Below are positions 34,869 through 44,594 of a stretch of DNA of 64,000 nucleotides, piece after piece. Both the position numbers and the translations under genes were made by a program. The notes beneath the pieces are model-generated. The model was not told where the DNA came from. It searched no databases and saw only the letters and a list, made by a program, of their open reading frames with translations. Position 1 is the first letter of the stretch. Every line of letters begins with the position of its first letter. Origin of the DNA: Bacillota bacterium (GTDB lineage: Bacteria > Bacillota > Clostridia > Lachnospirales > CAG-274); NCBI GenBank assembly GCA_017543265.1, contig JAFYGI010000006.1, positions 1 through 64,000 on the forward strand, given 5' to 3'.

Positions 34869-34913
34869 TGAGTCCGCTCTCGATAATACAAGAGCGGACT
34901 CATTTTTTGGGAA
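34869..34913. terminator. Strong hairpin between divergent genes
   Basis: AATGAGTCCGCTCT pairs with AGAGCGGACTCATT, with T-runs on both strands. It lies between two divergent promoters, where no terminator is expected. It could shield the two promoters or end an unseen short transcript. The remaining sequence 34915-35098 shows no gene and no S-box or T-box motif. Confidence 0.7.
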
Positions 34914-35098
34914 ATCTATCATGATATTCACAATAGCGTTTTCAAACCCCGAATATAAAAGACATAAGCCGTTTGTATACCCTCGGCTGTCTTCGGGATG
35001 TAAAATAAGTAAAACATCAAATCCCCCAAATGTCAAATTTTTTTATGGGAAAAAAATATAATTTTTTTCGGGTGGAAAATATATAAAATTTTTTCATA

Positions 35099-35127
35099 TT
35101 TACATTTTTAAAACTTGCGTGTATAAT
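35099..35127 (+). promoter_or_regulatory. Promoter of sulfate assimilation operon
   Basis: TTTACA (35099-35104) and TATAAT (35122-35127), 17-base spacer, about 57 bases before the first gene. Confidence 0.65.
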
Positions 35128-35183
35128 CACCGTTAATCAGCTAAAAAAAGTTGATGTTATTAAAAAATAAAGGAGAGATGATA

Positions 35184-36245
35184 ATGAAAAAAAGGATATT
35201 AAGTTTGTTTTTAAGTGCGGTATTTGCTGCGGGGGCTTTGACGGGCTGCGGCAGCGAGGCAACTTCAACGGAAACTGCGGTGCAGGACAACACACAGGCG
35301 CAGACGGAGGAAAGCAAGGATGTTACGCTTACCAATGTTTCGTATGACCCGACAAGAGAGTTGTATGCGGCATATAACGAGGTCTTTAAAAAGCATTGGC
35401 AGGAAAAAACAGGCGGCAGCGTGGAAATAACCCAGTCCCACGGCGGCTCGGGCAAGCAGGCGCTTGAGGTGGCAAACGGCCTTGAAGCGGACGTTGTGAC
35501 ACTTGCACTTGAATATGATGTTAATGCGGTAAAAAACGCAGGCCTTATTGAGGACGGCTGGGTAAACGAATTTGACAAAAACAGCTCGCCCTACACATCC
35601 ACAATAGTCTTTCTTGTAAGAAAGGGAAACCCGAAGGATATACACGATTGGGACGATCTTATAAAGGATGGTGTAGGTGTTATAACACCCAACCCCAAAA
35701 CCTCGGGCGGCGCTTGCTGGAACTACCTTGCGGCATGGGCATTCGCACAGAAGAAGCTTGGCTATGACGAGGAGCAGACAAAGGAATTTGTAAAGAACAT
35801 ATATAAAAATGTACTTGTGCTGGATTCGGGCGCAAGAGGTGCAACGACCACCTTTGTTGAAAACGGTCAGGGTGATGTGCTTATAGCGTGGGAAAACGAG
35901 GCATTTCTTTCCATAAAGGACTATCCCGATGATTACGAGATAGTTGTTCCAAGCCTGAGCATACTTGCACAGCCGTCGGTAGCGGTCGTTGACAAGGTAG
36001 TGGACAAGCGCGGCACAAGGGAAGCGGCTACGGAATATCTTAGCTATCTTTACTCGGACGAGGCGCAGAAAATAGCGGGCGACAATTTCTACCGTCCGTC
36101 AAACCCCGATATTCTTAAGGAATATGCGGATGTATTCGATCTTAATGTTGATCTTGTGTCAATAGACGATTTCGGCGGCTGGGATGCCGCACACGAAAAG
36201 CACTTTGACGACGGCGGCATTTTTGACCAGATATACGAAAACTGA
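35184..36245 (+). CDS. Sulfate ABC transporter substrate-binding lipoprotein
   Basis: 353 residues from the ATG at 35184 (AGGAGA upstream; an ATG at 35178 is too close). Lipobox LTGCG. The family signature runs through [33 protein letters not shown] and [17 protein letters not shown], as in CysP/Sbp sulfate- or thiosulfate-binding proteins. It captures sulfate outside the membrane for the CysT/CysW/CysA transporter encoded next. First gene of a nine-gene operon. Confidence 0.95.
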   Translation: MKKRILSLFLSAVFAAGALTGCGSEATSTETAVQDNTQAQTEESKDVTLTNVSYDPTRELYAAYNEVFKKHWQEKTGGSVEITQSHGGSGKQALEVANGLEADVVTLALEYDVNAVKNAGLIEDGWVNEFDKNSSPYTSTIVFLVRKGNPKDIHDWDDLIKDGVGVITPNPKTSGGACWNYLAAWAFAQKKLGYDEEQTKEFVKNIYKNVLVLDSGARGATTTFVENGQGDVLIAWENEAFLSIKDYPDDYEIVVPSLSILAQPSVAVVDKVVDKRGTREAATEYLSYLYSDEAQKIAGDNFYRPSNPDILKEYADVFDLNVDLVSIDDFGGWDAAHEKHFDDGGIFDQIYEN

Positions 36246-36271
36246 GAAAACATTTATTAAGGAGCAGTCCA

Positions 36272-37126
36272 ATGACCGAGAAAAAATTAAAAAGAAAAAC
36301 AAAAAACGTAAGGGTCATACCGGGCTTTGGACTTTCGCTGGGTATAACACTTACCGTACTCAGCTTTGTGGTAATTATCCCGCTGGCAACACTTGTTATT
36401 TTCACAGCGGGAATGAGCTTTAACGATGTGATAATGACCGTGACAAAGCCGAGAGTTCTTGCAAGCTTCAGGGTCAGCTTTTTAACGGCCTTTATTGCAT
36501 CGGCAATAAACACGGTAATGGGCATCATACTTGCATGGGTGCTTGTTAGGTATGATTTCCCACTTAAAAGGTTTATGGACGGCATGATAGAACTGCCGTT
36601 TGCACTCCCCACGGCGGTGGCGGGTATCTCGCTCACCGCCCTTACATCGGATAACGGACTTGTGGGCAGCTTTTTTGCCAAATTCGGCATAAGGCTCGCG
36701 TATACAAGGGTCGGTATAACGATAGCGCTTATATTTATAGGCATACCCTTTGTTGTCAGAACGGTGCAGCCCGTGCTTGAAAAGCTCGACCCCTCCTATG
36801 AAGAGGCGGCGGGTGTTATGGGCGCAGACAGGTTTACAATATTCAGGCGCGTTATCTTTCCGGAAATTTGGCCTGCGGCAATAACAGGCTTCGGCCTTGC
36901 GATGGGCAGATGTATAGGCGAATACGGCAGCGTGGTATTTATTGCCGGAAATCAGCCGTTTGAGACCGAGATAACACCGTTGATAATTATGTCAAAGCTT
37001 CAGGAGTACGACTATGCAAGCGCGACAGCAATAGCACTTGTAATGCTTATATTTTCGTTTTTGATACTGTTTCTTGTCAGCTATTTCCAGGCAAGAAATA
37101 CAAAAATGATACAAGGAGGAAGGTGA
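36272..37126 (+). CDS. cysT: Sulfate ABC transporter permease CysT
   Basis: 284 residues with six membrane helices. The coupling motif EEAAGVMGADRFTIFRRVIF lies near residue 180; the PTAVAGISLTAL segment and GRCIGEYGSVVFIAGN are typical of CysT(U). Together with CysW it forms the sulfate channel. RBS AAGGAGCAG; 26 bases after the binding protein gene and four bases before cysW. Confidence 0.95.
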   Translation: MTEKKLKRKTKNVRVIPGFGLSLGITLTVLSFVVIIPLATLVIFTAGMSFNDVIMTVTKPRVLASFRVSFLTAFIASAINTVMGIILAWVLVRYDFPLKRFMDGMIELPFALPTAVAGISLTALTSDNGLVGSFFAKFGIRLAYTRVGITIALIFIGIPFVVRTVQPVLEKLDPSYEEAAGVMGADRFTIFRRVIFPEIWPAAITGFGLAMGRCIGEYGSVVFIAGNQPFETEITPLIIMSKLQEYDYASATAIALVMLIFSFLILFLVSYFQARNTKMIQGGR

Positions 37127-37130
37127 GGAT

Positions 37131-37958
37131 ATGGCCGAAAAACAAAGTAACGGCTTGGTTAAATATTTTCTTATAGCAATATCGGTCATATTCCTGTTTT
37201 TGTTTTTGGTGCTGCCGCTTTATGTGGTGGTAACGGAGGCATTTAAAAAGGGTGCGGAGCAATATTGGCAGGCGGTCTCCGACGAATATACGGTCAAGGC
37301 GATATTGCTTACGCTTGAAGCCACGGTTTTTGCGGTTGTTATAAACACGGTATTCGGGGTGTTTGCGGCGTGGGCTGTGACAAAATTCAGATTTGAGGGC
37401 AAAAAGGTGCTTACAACGCTTATAGACCTGCCCGTTACGGTATCGCCGATAATCGCAGGTCTTATATATGTGCTTACCTTCGGCAGACAAAGCATACTTT
37501 ATCCCCTGCTTGAAAAATACGATATAAAAATAGTGTTTGCCGTGCCCGGTATAGTGCTTGCAACGATTTTTGTTACCTTTCCCTTTGTGTCAAGAGAGCT
37601 TATACCCGTGCTTGAATCACAGGGAACGGATGAAGAAGAGGCTGCTGCGCTTATGGGCGCAAACGGCAGCACAATATTCCGGAGGGTCACCTTTCCGCAT
37701 ATAAAGTGGGCACTTTTATATGGCGTTGTACTTTGTGCAAGCCGTGCTATGGGCGAGTTTGGCGCAGTCTCCGTCCTTTCGGGACATTTAAGGGGAAAAA
37801 CCAATACCCTGCCGCTGCACGTTGAGATACTTTTTAACGAATTTCAGTATATGCCCGCATTTGCCGTATCGTCCATACTGGTAGTTATGGCGATATTGCT
37901 GCTTATAATCAGAAGCATAATAGAGCATAAGGGCAAAAAGGAGACCGAGATAAGATGA
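37131..37958 (+). CDS. cysW: Sulfate ABC transporter permease CysW
   Basis: 275 residues with six membrane helices. DLPVTVSPIIAGLIYVL and the coupling loop EEEAAALMGANGSTIFRRVT, followed by SRAMGEFGAVSVLSGH, identify CysW. RBS AGGAGGAAGGTGAGG. The stop overlaps the cysA start by four bases, which suggests coupled translation. Confidence 0.95.
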   Translation: MAEKQSNGLVKYFLIAISVIFLFLFLVLPLYVVVTEAFKKGAEQYWQAVSDEYTVKAILLTLEATVFAVVINTVFGVFAAWAVTKFRFEGKKVLTTLIDLPVTVSPIIAGLIYVLTFGRQSILYPLLEKYDIKIVFAVPGIVLATIFVTFPFVSRELIPVLESQGTDEEEAAALMGANGSTIFRRVTFPHIKWALLYGVVLCASRAMGEFGAVSVLSGHLRGKTNTLPLHVEILFNEFQYMPAFAVSSILVVMAILLLIIRSIIEHKGKKETEIR

Positions 37959-39031
37959 GTGAAGAAAACAAAAGCTATGTAGAGCTTAAAAATATAAATA
38001 AATTTTACGGAGAATACCATGCATCAAACAATGTCAGCTTCGGTATTGAAAAGGGAAAGCTTGTGGCTTTGCTGGGTCCGTCGGGCAGCGGCAAAACCAC
38101 GATACTGCGTATGATAGCAGGCCTTGAGGCTCCCGACAGCGGCGAAATAATAATTGACGGACAGGTCGTTAATGACATACCCGCAAGCAAAAGGGGCATA
38201 GGCTTTGTGTTTCAGAATTATGCCCTTTTTCGCTATATGACGGTATATGAAAATATTGCCTTTGGTCTGCGTATACAAAAACAAAGCAATGACAAGATTG
38301 ATGCCCGCGTAAAAGAACTGGTGTCGCTTATAGGCCTTGACGGGCTTGAAAAGCGTTATCCAAGCCAATTATCGGGCGGTCAGCGCCAAAGGGTCGCTTT
38401 TGCGAGGGCACTTGCACCAAATCCGCATTTGCTTTTGCTTGACGAGCCCTTTGCGGCAATTGATGCCAAGGTAAGAAAGGAGCTGCGCAGCTGGCTTAAA
38501 AATATGATAGAAAAGCTTGGCATAACAAGCATTTTTGTTACCCACGATCAGGATGAGGCCGTAGAGGTCGCAGACGAGATAATAATTACCAACAAGGGAC
38601 GTGTCGAGCAAAAGGGCAGCCCGATAGATATATACAAAAACCCCGAAACGGCATTTGCCGCACAGTTTTTCGGTCAGACATTTTTTGTGGAAAACTATCG
38701 GGATTTTAAAACCTTTGATTCTGTCGAGGGCGCATCAAATGCTGTTTTGCGCCCCGAATTTCTAAAGCTTACCAAAAAAGACGAGCCTAAAAAATATTCC
38801 GTGACAATAGCCAAGGCGATCGTGCAAAGCGTTGATTTTCGCGGCAGCAATATAGAGGTAACGGTAAAATACAAAAACAATATTTTTATTGCCAGAAGAA
38901 CGCTTGACGAAGCCCCCGTGGAGGTCGGCGAGGAGGTCGATATTTTTGTTTACAGGCTGCTTGTGCTTGACGGCGATAAGGTGCATCTGCTGAAAAACAG
39001 AGCACTTGATGAAGAGTCTGTTGTTATTTGA
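37955..39031 (+). CDS. cysA: Sulfate ABC transporter ATP-binding protein CysA
   Basis: 358 residues. Walker A GPSGSGKTT, Q-loop, signature LSGGQRQRVAFARALAPNP, Walker B LLLLDEPFAAID and the H-loop THDQDEAVEV are all intact. A C-terminal TOBE-like regulatory domain (about 240-345) follows. It powers sulfate import. Ten bases before the aprA start, so transport and reduction genes are cotranscribed. Confidence 0.95.
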   Translation: MSEENKSYVELKNINKFYGEYHASNNVSFGIEKGKLVALLGPSGSGKTTILRMIAGLEAPDSGEIIIDGQVVNDIPASKRGIGFVFQNYALFRYMTVYENIAFGLRIQKQSNDKIDARVKELVSLIGLDGLEKRYPSQLSGGQRQRVAFARALAPNPHLLLLDEPFAAIDAKVRKELRSWLKNMIEKLGITSIFVTHDQDEAVEVADEIIITNKGRVEQKGSPIDIYKNPETAFAAQFFGQTFFVENYRDFKTFDSVEGASNAVLRPEFLKLTKKDEPKKYSVTIAKAIVQSVDFRGSNIEVTVKYKNNIFIARRTLDEAPVEVGEEVDIFVYRLLVLDGDKVHLLKNRALDEESVVI

Positions 39032-39041
39032 GAGGATAATT

Positions 39042-40727
39042 ATGGATATAAAAAGGATACAAACGGATGTGCTGATAATAGGCGGCGGTACGGCAGGATG
39101 CTATGCGGCGCTTACCTTGTACGAAAAAGCACCGCAGCTGAATGTTTTGATATGCGAAAAGGCAAATATAAAGCGCAGCGGCTGTCTTGCGGCAGGGGTA
39201 AATGCGCTTAATGCTTATATCACAAAGGGGCGTACACCGCAGGATTATGTGGACTATGCCCGAAAGGATGCAGACGGCATAGTAAGGGGCGATCTGCTGC
39301 TTACCATGAGCGAAAGGCTGAACGCCGTTACCGCAAGGCTTGAAGAGCTGGGACTTGTAATATTAAAGGACGAAAACGGCGATTACGCTGCAAGAGGAAA
39401 CCGCAATATAAAAATAAACGGCGAAAACATAAAACCCATACTTGCAAAGGCAGTCGAAAAGCTGCCCAATACGCAGATAATAAACCGCATAAATATAACG
39501 GACCTTGCCCTTAAAAACGCAGAGGTCGTCGGTGCATACGGCATAGGCATCGAAAACAGCACGGTCTATATCATAGAGGCAAAGGCGGTGCTTATGGCAA
39601 CAGGGGGCGCGGCGGGTTTGTATAAACCCAATAACCCCGGCTTTTCGCGCCATAAAATGTGGTATCCGCCGTTCAATACGGGCGCGGGCTTTGCCATGGG
39701 CATAAAAGCAGGCGCGGAAATGACCACGTTTGAAATGCGTTTTATCGCGCTGCGCTGCAAGGATACTATCGCACCCACGGGTACGCTGGCGCAGGGTGTT
39801 GGCGCAAAGCAGATAAATTCAAGGGGCGAGGTCTATGAACAAAAATACGGCCTTACCACCTCCGAGCGTGTTTACGGTACGGTAAACGAAAATGTTGAGG
39901 GCAGAGGCCCCTGCTATTTAAAGACCGAGGGAATAGACAAGGCCACAGAGGAATCCCTTATGAAGGCATATCTGAATATGGCACCGTCACAGACCTTAAA
40001 ATGGATAAGCTCGGGTCTTACCCCCTCAAAACAAAATGTGGAGATAGAGGGTACGGAGCCCTACATCGTAGGCGGTCATACGGCAAGCGGTTTTTGGGTG
40101 GATACCAAACGCAGGACGACCGTAAAGGGCCTTTATGCGGCAGGCGATGTTTCGGGCGGATGTCCGCAGAAATATGTTACGGGTGCGCTTGCCGAGGGTG
40201 AAATAGCAGCTGATGCGATAGCGCGGGATATAAAAGACAAGGCCTTCGTATCGATAGAACAAAGCGACATTGATATACATATCGAAGAGATACGTTCTTT
40301 TATCACAAAAAAAGAAGCGCTTTTTACCGCCGAGCAGCTGGAGGAGGCTATGCAGACCGTAATGGACAGCTATGCGGGCGGTATAAAGACAAATTACAGA
40401 TTTAACGAAAAGCAGCTTGATATTGCGGATATAAAAATAAAAAAGCTGTATGAGCTTTCCGAGGATCTGTTTGCCGCAGATTTTCAGGAGCTTATGTATA
40501 TTTACGAGCTGAGGGAAAGGCTTGTTGTCTGCCGCAGCGTTATTGCACATTTAAAGGCGCGTCAAGAAACAAGGTGGCACAGCTTTGCCGAAAACCTCGA
40601 TCATCCGCAAAAGGATGATAAAAACTGGCGAAAATACGTTAATTCAAAATTTGAAAACGGCAGAATAAAAATAGTTTTAAGAGAGCTTGTCGGGGAGGAG
40701 AACAGCTTTGAGCATAGCTATCAATAA
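39042..40727 (+). CDS. aprA: Adenylylsulfate reductase alpha subunit (AprA)
   Basis: 561 residues from the ATG at 39042 (GAGAGGA upstream); a 12-codon upstream extension would overlap cysA. The FAD site IIGGGTAGCYAALTL and the block EKANIKRSGCLAAGVNALNA are hallmarks of AprA, also LYKPNNPGFSRHKMWYPPFN and VGGHTASGFWVD. The enzyme reduces APS to sulfite and AMP with electrons from AprB. It is shorter than the AprA of sulfate respirers (about 650 residues). Here the context is assimilation: no Qmo or Dsr genes are present. Confidence 0.93.
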   Translation: MDIKRIQTDVLIIGGGTAGCYAALTLYEKAPQLNVLICEKANIKRSGCLAAGVNALNAYITKGRTPQDYVDYARKDADGIVRGDLLLTMSERLNAVTARLEELGLVILKDENGDYAARGNRNIKINGENIKPILAKAVEKLPNTQIINRINITDLALKNAEVVGAYGIGIENSTVYIIEAKAVLMATGGAAGLYKPNNPGFSRHKMWYPPFNTGAGFAMGIKAGAEMTTFEMRFIALRCKDTIAPTGTLAQGVGAKQINSRGEVYEQKYGLTTSERVYGTVNENVEGRGPCYLKTEGIDKATEESLMKAYLNMAPSQTLKWISSGLTPSKQNVEIEGTEPYIVGGHTASGFWVDTKRRTTVKGLYAAGDVSGGCPQKYVTGALAEGEIAADAIARDIKDKAFVSIEQSDIDIHIEEIRSFITKKEALFTAEQLEEAMQTVMDSYAGGIKTNYRFNEKQLDIADIKIKKLYELSEDLFAADFQELMYIYELRERLVVCRSVIAHLKARQETRWHSFAENLDHPQKDDKNWRKYVNSKFENGRIKIVLRELVGEENSFEHSYQ

Positions 40728-41022
40728 AAATAAATGTGTCGGCTGCGGCAGGTGCATGGATGTTTGTCCCGGCAGTCTGATAAAGCTTGACGGTGAAAAC
40801 CGCGCCTTTATAAAATATCCCAAGGATTGCTGGGGCTGTACATCCTGCATAAAGGAATGTCGGTCGTATGCGATAGGCTTTTTCCTCGGTGCGGATATGG
40901 GCGGTACGGGAAGTATCGTACATACCGAGGATGAGGGCGATATTCTCAAATGGGTGGTCGATATGCCCGACGGCAGCAAAATGGTCATGGAAATAGACCG
41001 TAACGAATCCAATAAATACTGA
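40708..41022 (+). CDS. aprB: Adenylylsulfate reductase beta subunit (AprB), 4Fe-4S protein
   Basis: 104 residues starting at a TTG at 40708, chosen for GGAGGAG seven bases upstream; it overlaps aprA by 20 bases. Two 4Fe-4S motifs are present: [13 protein letters not shown] and [13 protein letters not shown]. The tail ([17 protein letters not shown]) is the usual AprB ending that wraps AprA. It passes electrons to the flavin of AprA. Shorter than in sulfate respirers (about 150 residues). Confidence 0.9.
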   Translation: MSIAINKNKCVGCGRCMDVCPGSLIKLDGENRAFIKYPKDCWGCTSCIKECRSYAIGFFLGADMGGTGSIVHTEDEGDILKWVVDMPDGSKMVMEIDRNESNKY

Positions 41023-41035
41023 AAGGAATTGGGAA

Positions 41036-41935
41036 ATGAGCACATTATCACATCTTGATGAATTGGAAGCGGAAGCGATATATATTATGCGCGAGGTCGC
41101 CGCAGAAAGTGAAAAGCCGGTAATGCTTTATTCCATCGGCAAGGACAGCTCCGTAATGCTGCATCTTGCGTTAAAGGCCTTTTATCCCGAAAAACCGCCG
41201 TTTCCGTTTTTGCACGTTGATACGGGCTGGAAATTTAAGGATATGATAAAATTCAGGGACGATACTGCGAAAAAGCTCGGTATAGAAATGCTTGTGTATA
41301 CAAACCAAGACGGCGTAAAGCAGGGTATAAACCCGTTTGACCACGGCGCAGCCTATACGGATATAATGAAAACACAGGCGTTAAAGCAGGCACTTGACAA
41401 GTACGGCTTTACCGCGGCATTTGGCGGCGGCAGGCGTGACGAGGAAAAATCAAGGGCAAAGGAGAGGATATTTTCCTTCAGAAACGCCGCACACGCATGG
41501 GACCCCAAAAATCAGCGTCCCGAAATGTGGAAGCTGTACAATACAAGGATAAACAAGGGCGAGAGCATAAGGGTATTCCCTATATCAAACTGGACGGAAA
41601 AGGATATATGGCAGTATATCCGCCGTGAAAATATAGATATAGTGCCGCTTTATTTTGCGGCAAAGCGTCCCGTGGTCGAGCGTGACGGCAATATAATAAT
41701 GGTCGATGACGACCGTTTTCCGCTGCGTGAGGGCGAAACGCCCGAATACCGCTCTGTGCGTTTCAGAACACTTGGCTGCTATCCCCTGACAGGCGGCGTG
41801 GAGTCCGAGGCGGCTACACTTGATGAAATAATCGAGGAGACCCTGAGCGCGGTTTCATCCGAAAGGACCTCGCGCGTGATAGACAACGAGGCTGCTGGCA
41901 GTATGGAACGCCGTAAAAGGGAGGGCTATTTTTAA
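41036..41935 (+). CDS. cysD: Sulfate adenylyltransferase subunit 2 (CysD)
   Basis: 299 residues, full length. PP-loop [18 protein letters not shown], then [29 protein letters not shown] and [15 protein letters not shown] are diagnostic. With CysN it makes APS from sulfate and ATP. RBS AAGGAATTGG. Its stop overlaps the cysN start by one base. Confidence 0.96.
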   Translation: MSTLSHLDELEAEAIYIMREVAAESEKPVMLYSIGKDSSVMLHLALKAFYPEKPPFPFLHVDTGWKFKDMIKFRDDTAKKLGIEMLVYTNQDGVKQGINPFDHGAAYTDIMKTQALKQALDKYGFTAAFGGGRRDEEKSRAKERIFSFRNAAHAWDPKNQRPEMWKLYNTRINKGESIRVFPISNWTEKDIWQYIRRENIDIVPLYFAAKRPVVERDGNIIMVDDDRFPLREGETPEYRSVRFRTLGCYPLTGGVESEAATLDEIIEETLSAVSSERTSRVIDNEAAGSMERRKREGYF

Positions 41936-43626
41936 TGAACGGATTACTGAAATTTATTACCTGCGGAAGTGTGGATGACGGAAAATCCACACTTATCGGG
42001 CATATTTTATACGATGCAAAGCTGCTTTTTGCAGACCAGAAGCGTGCGCTGGAGCTTGACAGCAAGGTCGGCAGCCGCGGCGGAAAAATAGATTATTCCC
42101 TTTTGCTTGACGGCCTTATGGCGGAACGTGAGCAGGGTATAACCATTGATGTTGCCTACCGCTATTTCACGACAGAAAACAGAAGCTTTATAGTTGCCGA
42201 TACACCCGGACACGAGGAGTATACAAGAAATATGGCAGTCGGCGCATCCTTTGCCGACCTTGCGGTGATCCTGGTAGATGCATCGCAGGGCGTTCTTGTA
42301 CAGACAAGGCGGCACGCAAGGATATGCAGCCTTATGGGTATAAGGTATTTTGTGTTTGCCGTAAACAAAATGGATCTTGTGGGTTACAGCAAGGATGTCT
42401 TTTCAAATATAGAAAAGCAGATAGCACAGCTCAAAAAGGAGCTTTCGCTTGAAAATACGGTAATTATACCCCTTTCCGCTACCGAGGGCGACAATGTTAC
42501 AAAACGCTCCGAAAACATAAGCTGGTACAAGGGTCAGCCCCTGCTTGAATATCTTGAAAATGTGGATATATCGGAGAAAAACAGCGAACAAGGCTTTTAT
42601 ATGCCCGTGCAGAGAGTCTGCCGCCCGAACCACAGTTTCCGCGGTTTTCAGGGTCAGATAGAATCGGGCAGCATAAATGTAAACGACGAAATAATAAGCC
42701 TGCCAAGCGGCGAAAAAGCAAATGTCAGGCAGATACTTGCCGCGGGAAAGGAGACAGACACAGCCTTTAAGGGTCAGCCTGTAACGATAGCCCTTGACAG
42801 AGAGGTGGATGTATCGCGCGGCTGTGTGCTTGTCAAGGGCATAAATCTTGCCGCATACAAAAAGCTTACCGTTTCGCTGCTGTGGATGGACGACAAACCG
42901 CTTGAACCCGGAGCCGATCATCTTGTTAAGCTTGGTACAAAAACTATCCCCGGCATAATCACGGGGGTAAATTATGCAATTGATGTAAACAGCGGCGAGC
43001 ATATAAAAACGCAGACACTTTCAAAAAACGGGATCGCCGTCTGCGAAATACTTTTAAACGAACCCATTGTTGCGGACAAATTTTTGCATCATAAAACGCT
43101 TGGGGAGTTTATACTGATAGACAGGGTAACAAATATGACCTCCGCCTGCGGTATTGTGGAGGAGGTAAGCGAAAAGGACAGCGGTTTTGCGGATAAGCCG
43201 TCCTTCAAATACAATGATATCGAGGCACGCGGCGATATATTCGAGGAATTTTATTACAGCATAGAAAGCCGCGCGGTATTGAAATATCTTAATGTACACA
43301 ATACATATACCTTGGGGGACAAAATACCCACAAAGGGCGAAAGCTACAGCTATCCCGACAGCTTTGATATTCTGGTACTGAGAGATGCAACCGCCGTAAA
43401 GATAAGAGACGGCAGGGTGGCGGCAATAATCCCCTTTGACGAATATTTATTTGAGGGCTTTCCCATAATAAACGGACGCGGCTTTGAAATAAAGGCGGCT
43501 TCCGCGGCAGAAATAAAAGCACTGCTTGAGGAATACGGTTCAACAGGTGGTTCGAGCGAATTTTTTGACAAGTGGATGAATTTTAATACCTACAGACAGG
43601 TCGGATTGGGCAGCGAAAGGAAGTAG
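41935..43626 (+). CDS. cysN: Sulfate adenylyltransferase subunit 1 (CysN) with C-terminal extension
   Basis: 563 residues. GTPase motifs: GSVDDGKSTLIGHIL, DTPGHEEYTRNM and NKMDLVGY, then beta-barrel domains of the EF-Tu type. E. coli CysN is about 475 residues; here roughly the last 125 residues (from about SFKYNDIEARGDIFEEFY) form an extra domain with LVLRDATAVKIRDGRVAAI. It has no P-loop, so it is not the APS kinase (CysC) found fused in some CysN proteins. Its role is unknown. Confidence 0.94.
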   Translation: MNGLLKFITCGSVDDGKSTLIGHILYDAKLLFADQKRALELDSKVGSRGGKIDYSLLLDGLMAEREQGITIDVAYRYFTTENRSFIVADTPGHEEYTRNMAVGASFADLAVILVDASQGVLVQTRRHARICSLMGIRYFVFAVNKMDLVGYSKDVFSNIEKQIAQLKKELSLENTVIIPLSATEGDNVTKRSENISWYKGQPLLEYLENVDISEKNSEQGFYMPVQRVCRPNHSFRGFQGQIESGSINVNDEIISLPSGEKANVRQILAAGKETDTAFKGQPVTIALDREVDVSRGCVLVKGINLAAYKKLTVSLLWMDDKPLEPGADHLVKLGTKTIPGIITGVNYAIDVNSGEHIKTQTLSKNGIAVCEILLNEPIVADKFLHHKTLGEFILIDRVTNMTSACGIVEEVSEKDSGFADKPSFKYNDIEARGDIFEEFYYSIESRAVLKYLNVHNTYTLGDKIPTKGESYSYPDSFDILVLRDATAVKIRDGRVAAIIPFDEYLFEGFPIINGRGFEIKAASAAEIKALLEEYGSTGGSSEFFDKWMNFNTYRQVGLGSERK

Positions 43627-43630
43627 AATT

Positions 43631-44494
43631 ATGGCAGTGGATTATTCAACATTAAAAAAAGGCGGGTTTATGCGCCAAAAGCAAAAGAACAATTTTTCAC
43701 TCAGGCTAAAGGTGGTCGGCGGGCATCTGGATGCAAAGCAGCTTGCCGTTATTGCCGAGGTCGCCGAAAAATACGGAGAGGGCTATGTGCATTTAACATC
43801 AAGACAGGGGGTGGAAATACCCTTTATAAAGCTTGACGATATAGACAAGGTAAAAAATGCACTTGCCAAAGGCGACTGCGAGCCTGGTGTCTGCGGCCCC
43901 CGCGTAAGGACGGTGACCGCCTGCCAGGGCAAGGCAGTATGTCCGAGCGGATGTATAGATACCTATGCCCTTGCGGAGGAAATAAGCGAAAGATATTTTG
44001 CCATGGAGCTTCCGCACAAATTTAAATTCGGTATTACGGGCTGCCAGAATAACTGCCTTAAAGCCGAGGAAAATGATGTGGGGATAAAGGGCGGCATTGA
44101 GGTAAAATGGATAGAGGATAAATGTATACACTGCGGGCTCTGTGAAAAGGTCTGCCGCACAAAGGCATTGACCGAGCAGGACGGCAAGATCGTTCTCGAA
44201 AACGATAAATGCAATTACTGCGGCCGCTGTACAAAGGCCTGTCCCACGGACGCATGGGAAAATAACGAGGGATATATTTTATCCTTTGGCGGACTTTTCG
44301 GCAATCGCATACATAAGGGCGAGGAAATAGTACCCATCATTCACGATAAGGAAACGCTTTTCAGGGTGATAGATGCGGCGGTAAGCTATTTCCGCGATAA
44401 TGCCGATCAGGGCGAACGCTTCCGCCTTACAATAGAACGCACGGGAGAGGAAAACTTCAGACAGTTTATCCAAAATGCGTATTACAATAATTAA
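43631..44494 (+). CDS. Siroheme sulfite reductase with two ferredoxin clusters (AsrC-like)
   Basis: 287 residues. Ferredoxin-like half domain (VHLTSRQGVEIPFIKLDD), the siroheme-4Fe-4S cysteines TACQGKAVCPSG (C-x5-C) and GCQNNC (C-x3-C), then two inserted 4Fe-4S motifs CIHCGLCEKVC and CNYCGRCTKAC, and a short C-terminal part. This is the single-chain clostridial type, similar to AsrC or group I Fsr-like enzymes, that reduces sulfite to sulfide. Last gene of the operon, six bases before the terminator. Confidence 0.92.
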   Translation: MAVDYSTLKKGGFMRQKQKNNFSLRLKVVGGHLDAKQLAVIAEVAEKYGEGYVHLTSRQGVEIPFIKLDDIDKVKNALAKGDCEPGVCGPRVRTVTACQGKAVCPSGCIDTYALAEEISERYFAMELPHKFKFGITGCQNNCLKAEENDVGIKGGIEVKWIEDKCIHCGLCEKVCRTKALTEQDGKIVLENDKCNYCGRCTKACPTDAWENNEGYILSFGGLFGNRIHKGEEIVPIIHDKETLFRVIDAAVSYFRDNADQGERFRLTIERTGEENFRQFIQNAYYNN

Positions 44495-44499
44495 CAATG

Positions 44500-44544
44500 A
44501 AAAAGGACAGCAATGTGCGGGAATACCGCCTCGCTGTCCTTTTT
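44500..44544 (+). terminator. Terminator of the sulfate operon
   Basis: AAAAAGGACAGC (44500-44511) pairs with GCTGTCCTTTTT (44533-44544), with an inner GCGG/CCGC pairing. Confidence 0.88.
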
Positions 44545-44594
44545 GTGGCAGATATCGTGAAAGCCGAAATATCTGCACTAATAGAGGTCAAATT

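Noticed and set aside
34818-35036. A 72-codon minus-strand frame between the TtcA-like gene and the sulfate operon
   Set aside because: It reads through the strong hairpin and promoter and has no ribosome site.
35036-35183. SAM (S-box) or other sulfur riboswitch before the sulfate operon
   Set aside because: The leader is short (about 57 bases) and AU-rich with no S-box core motif.
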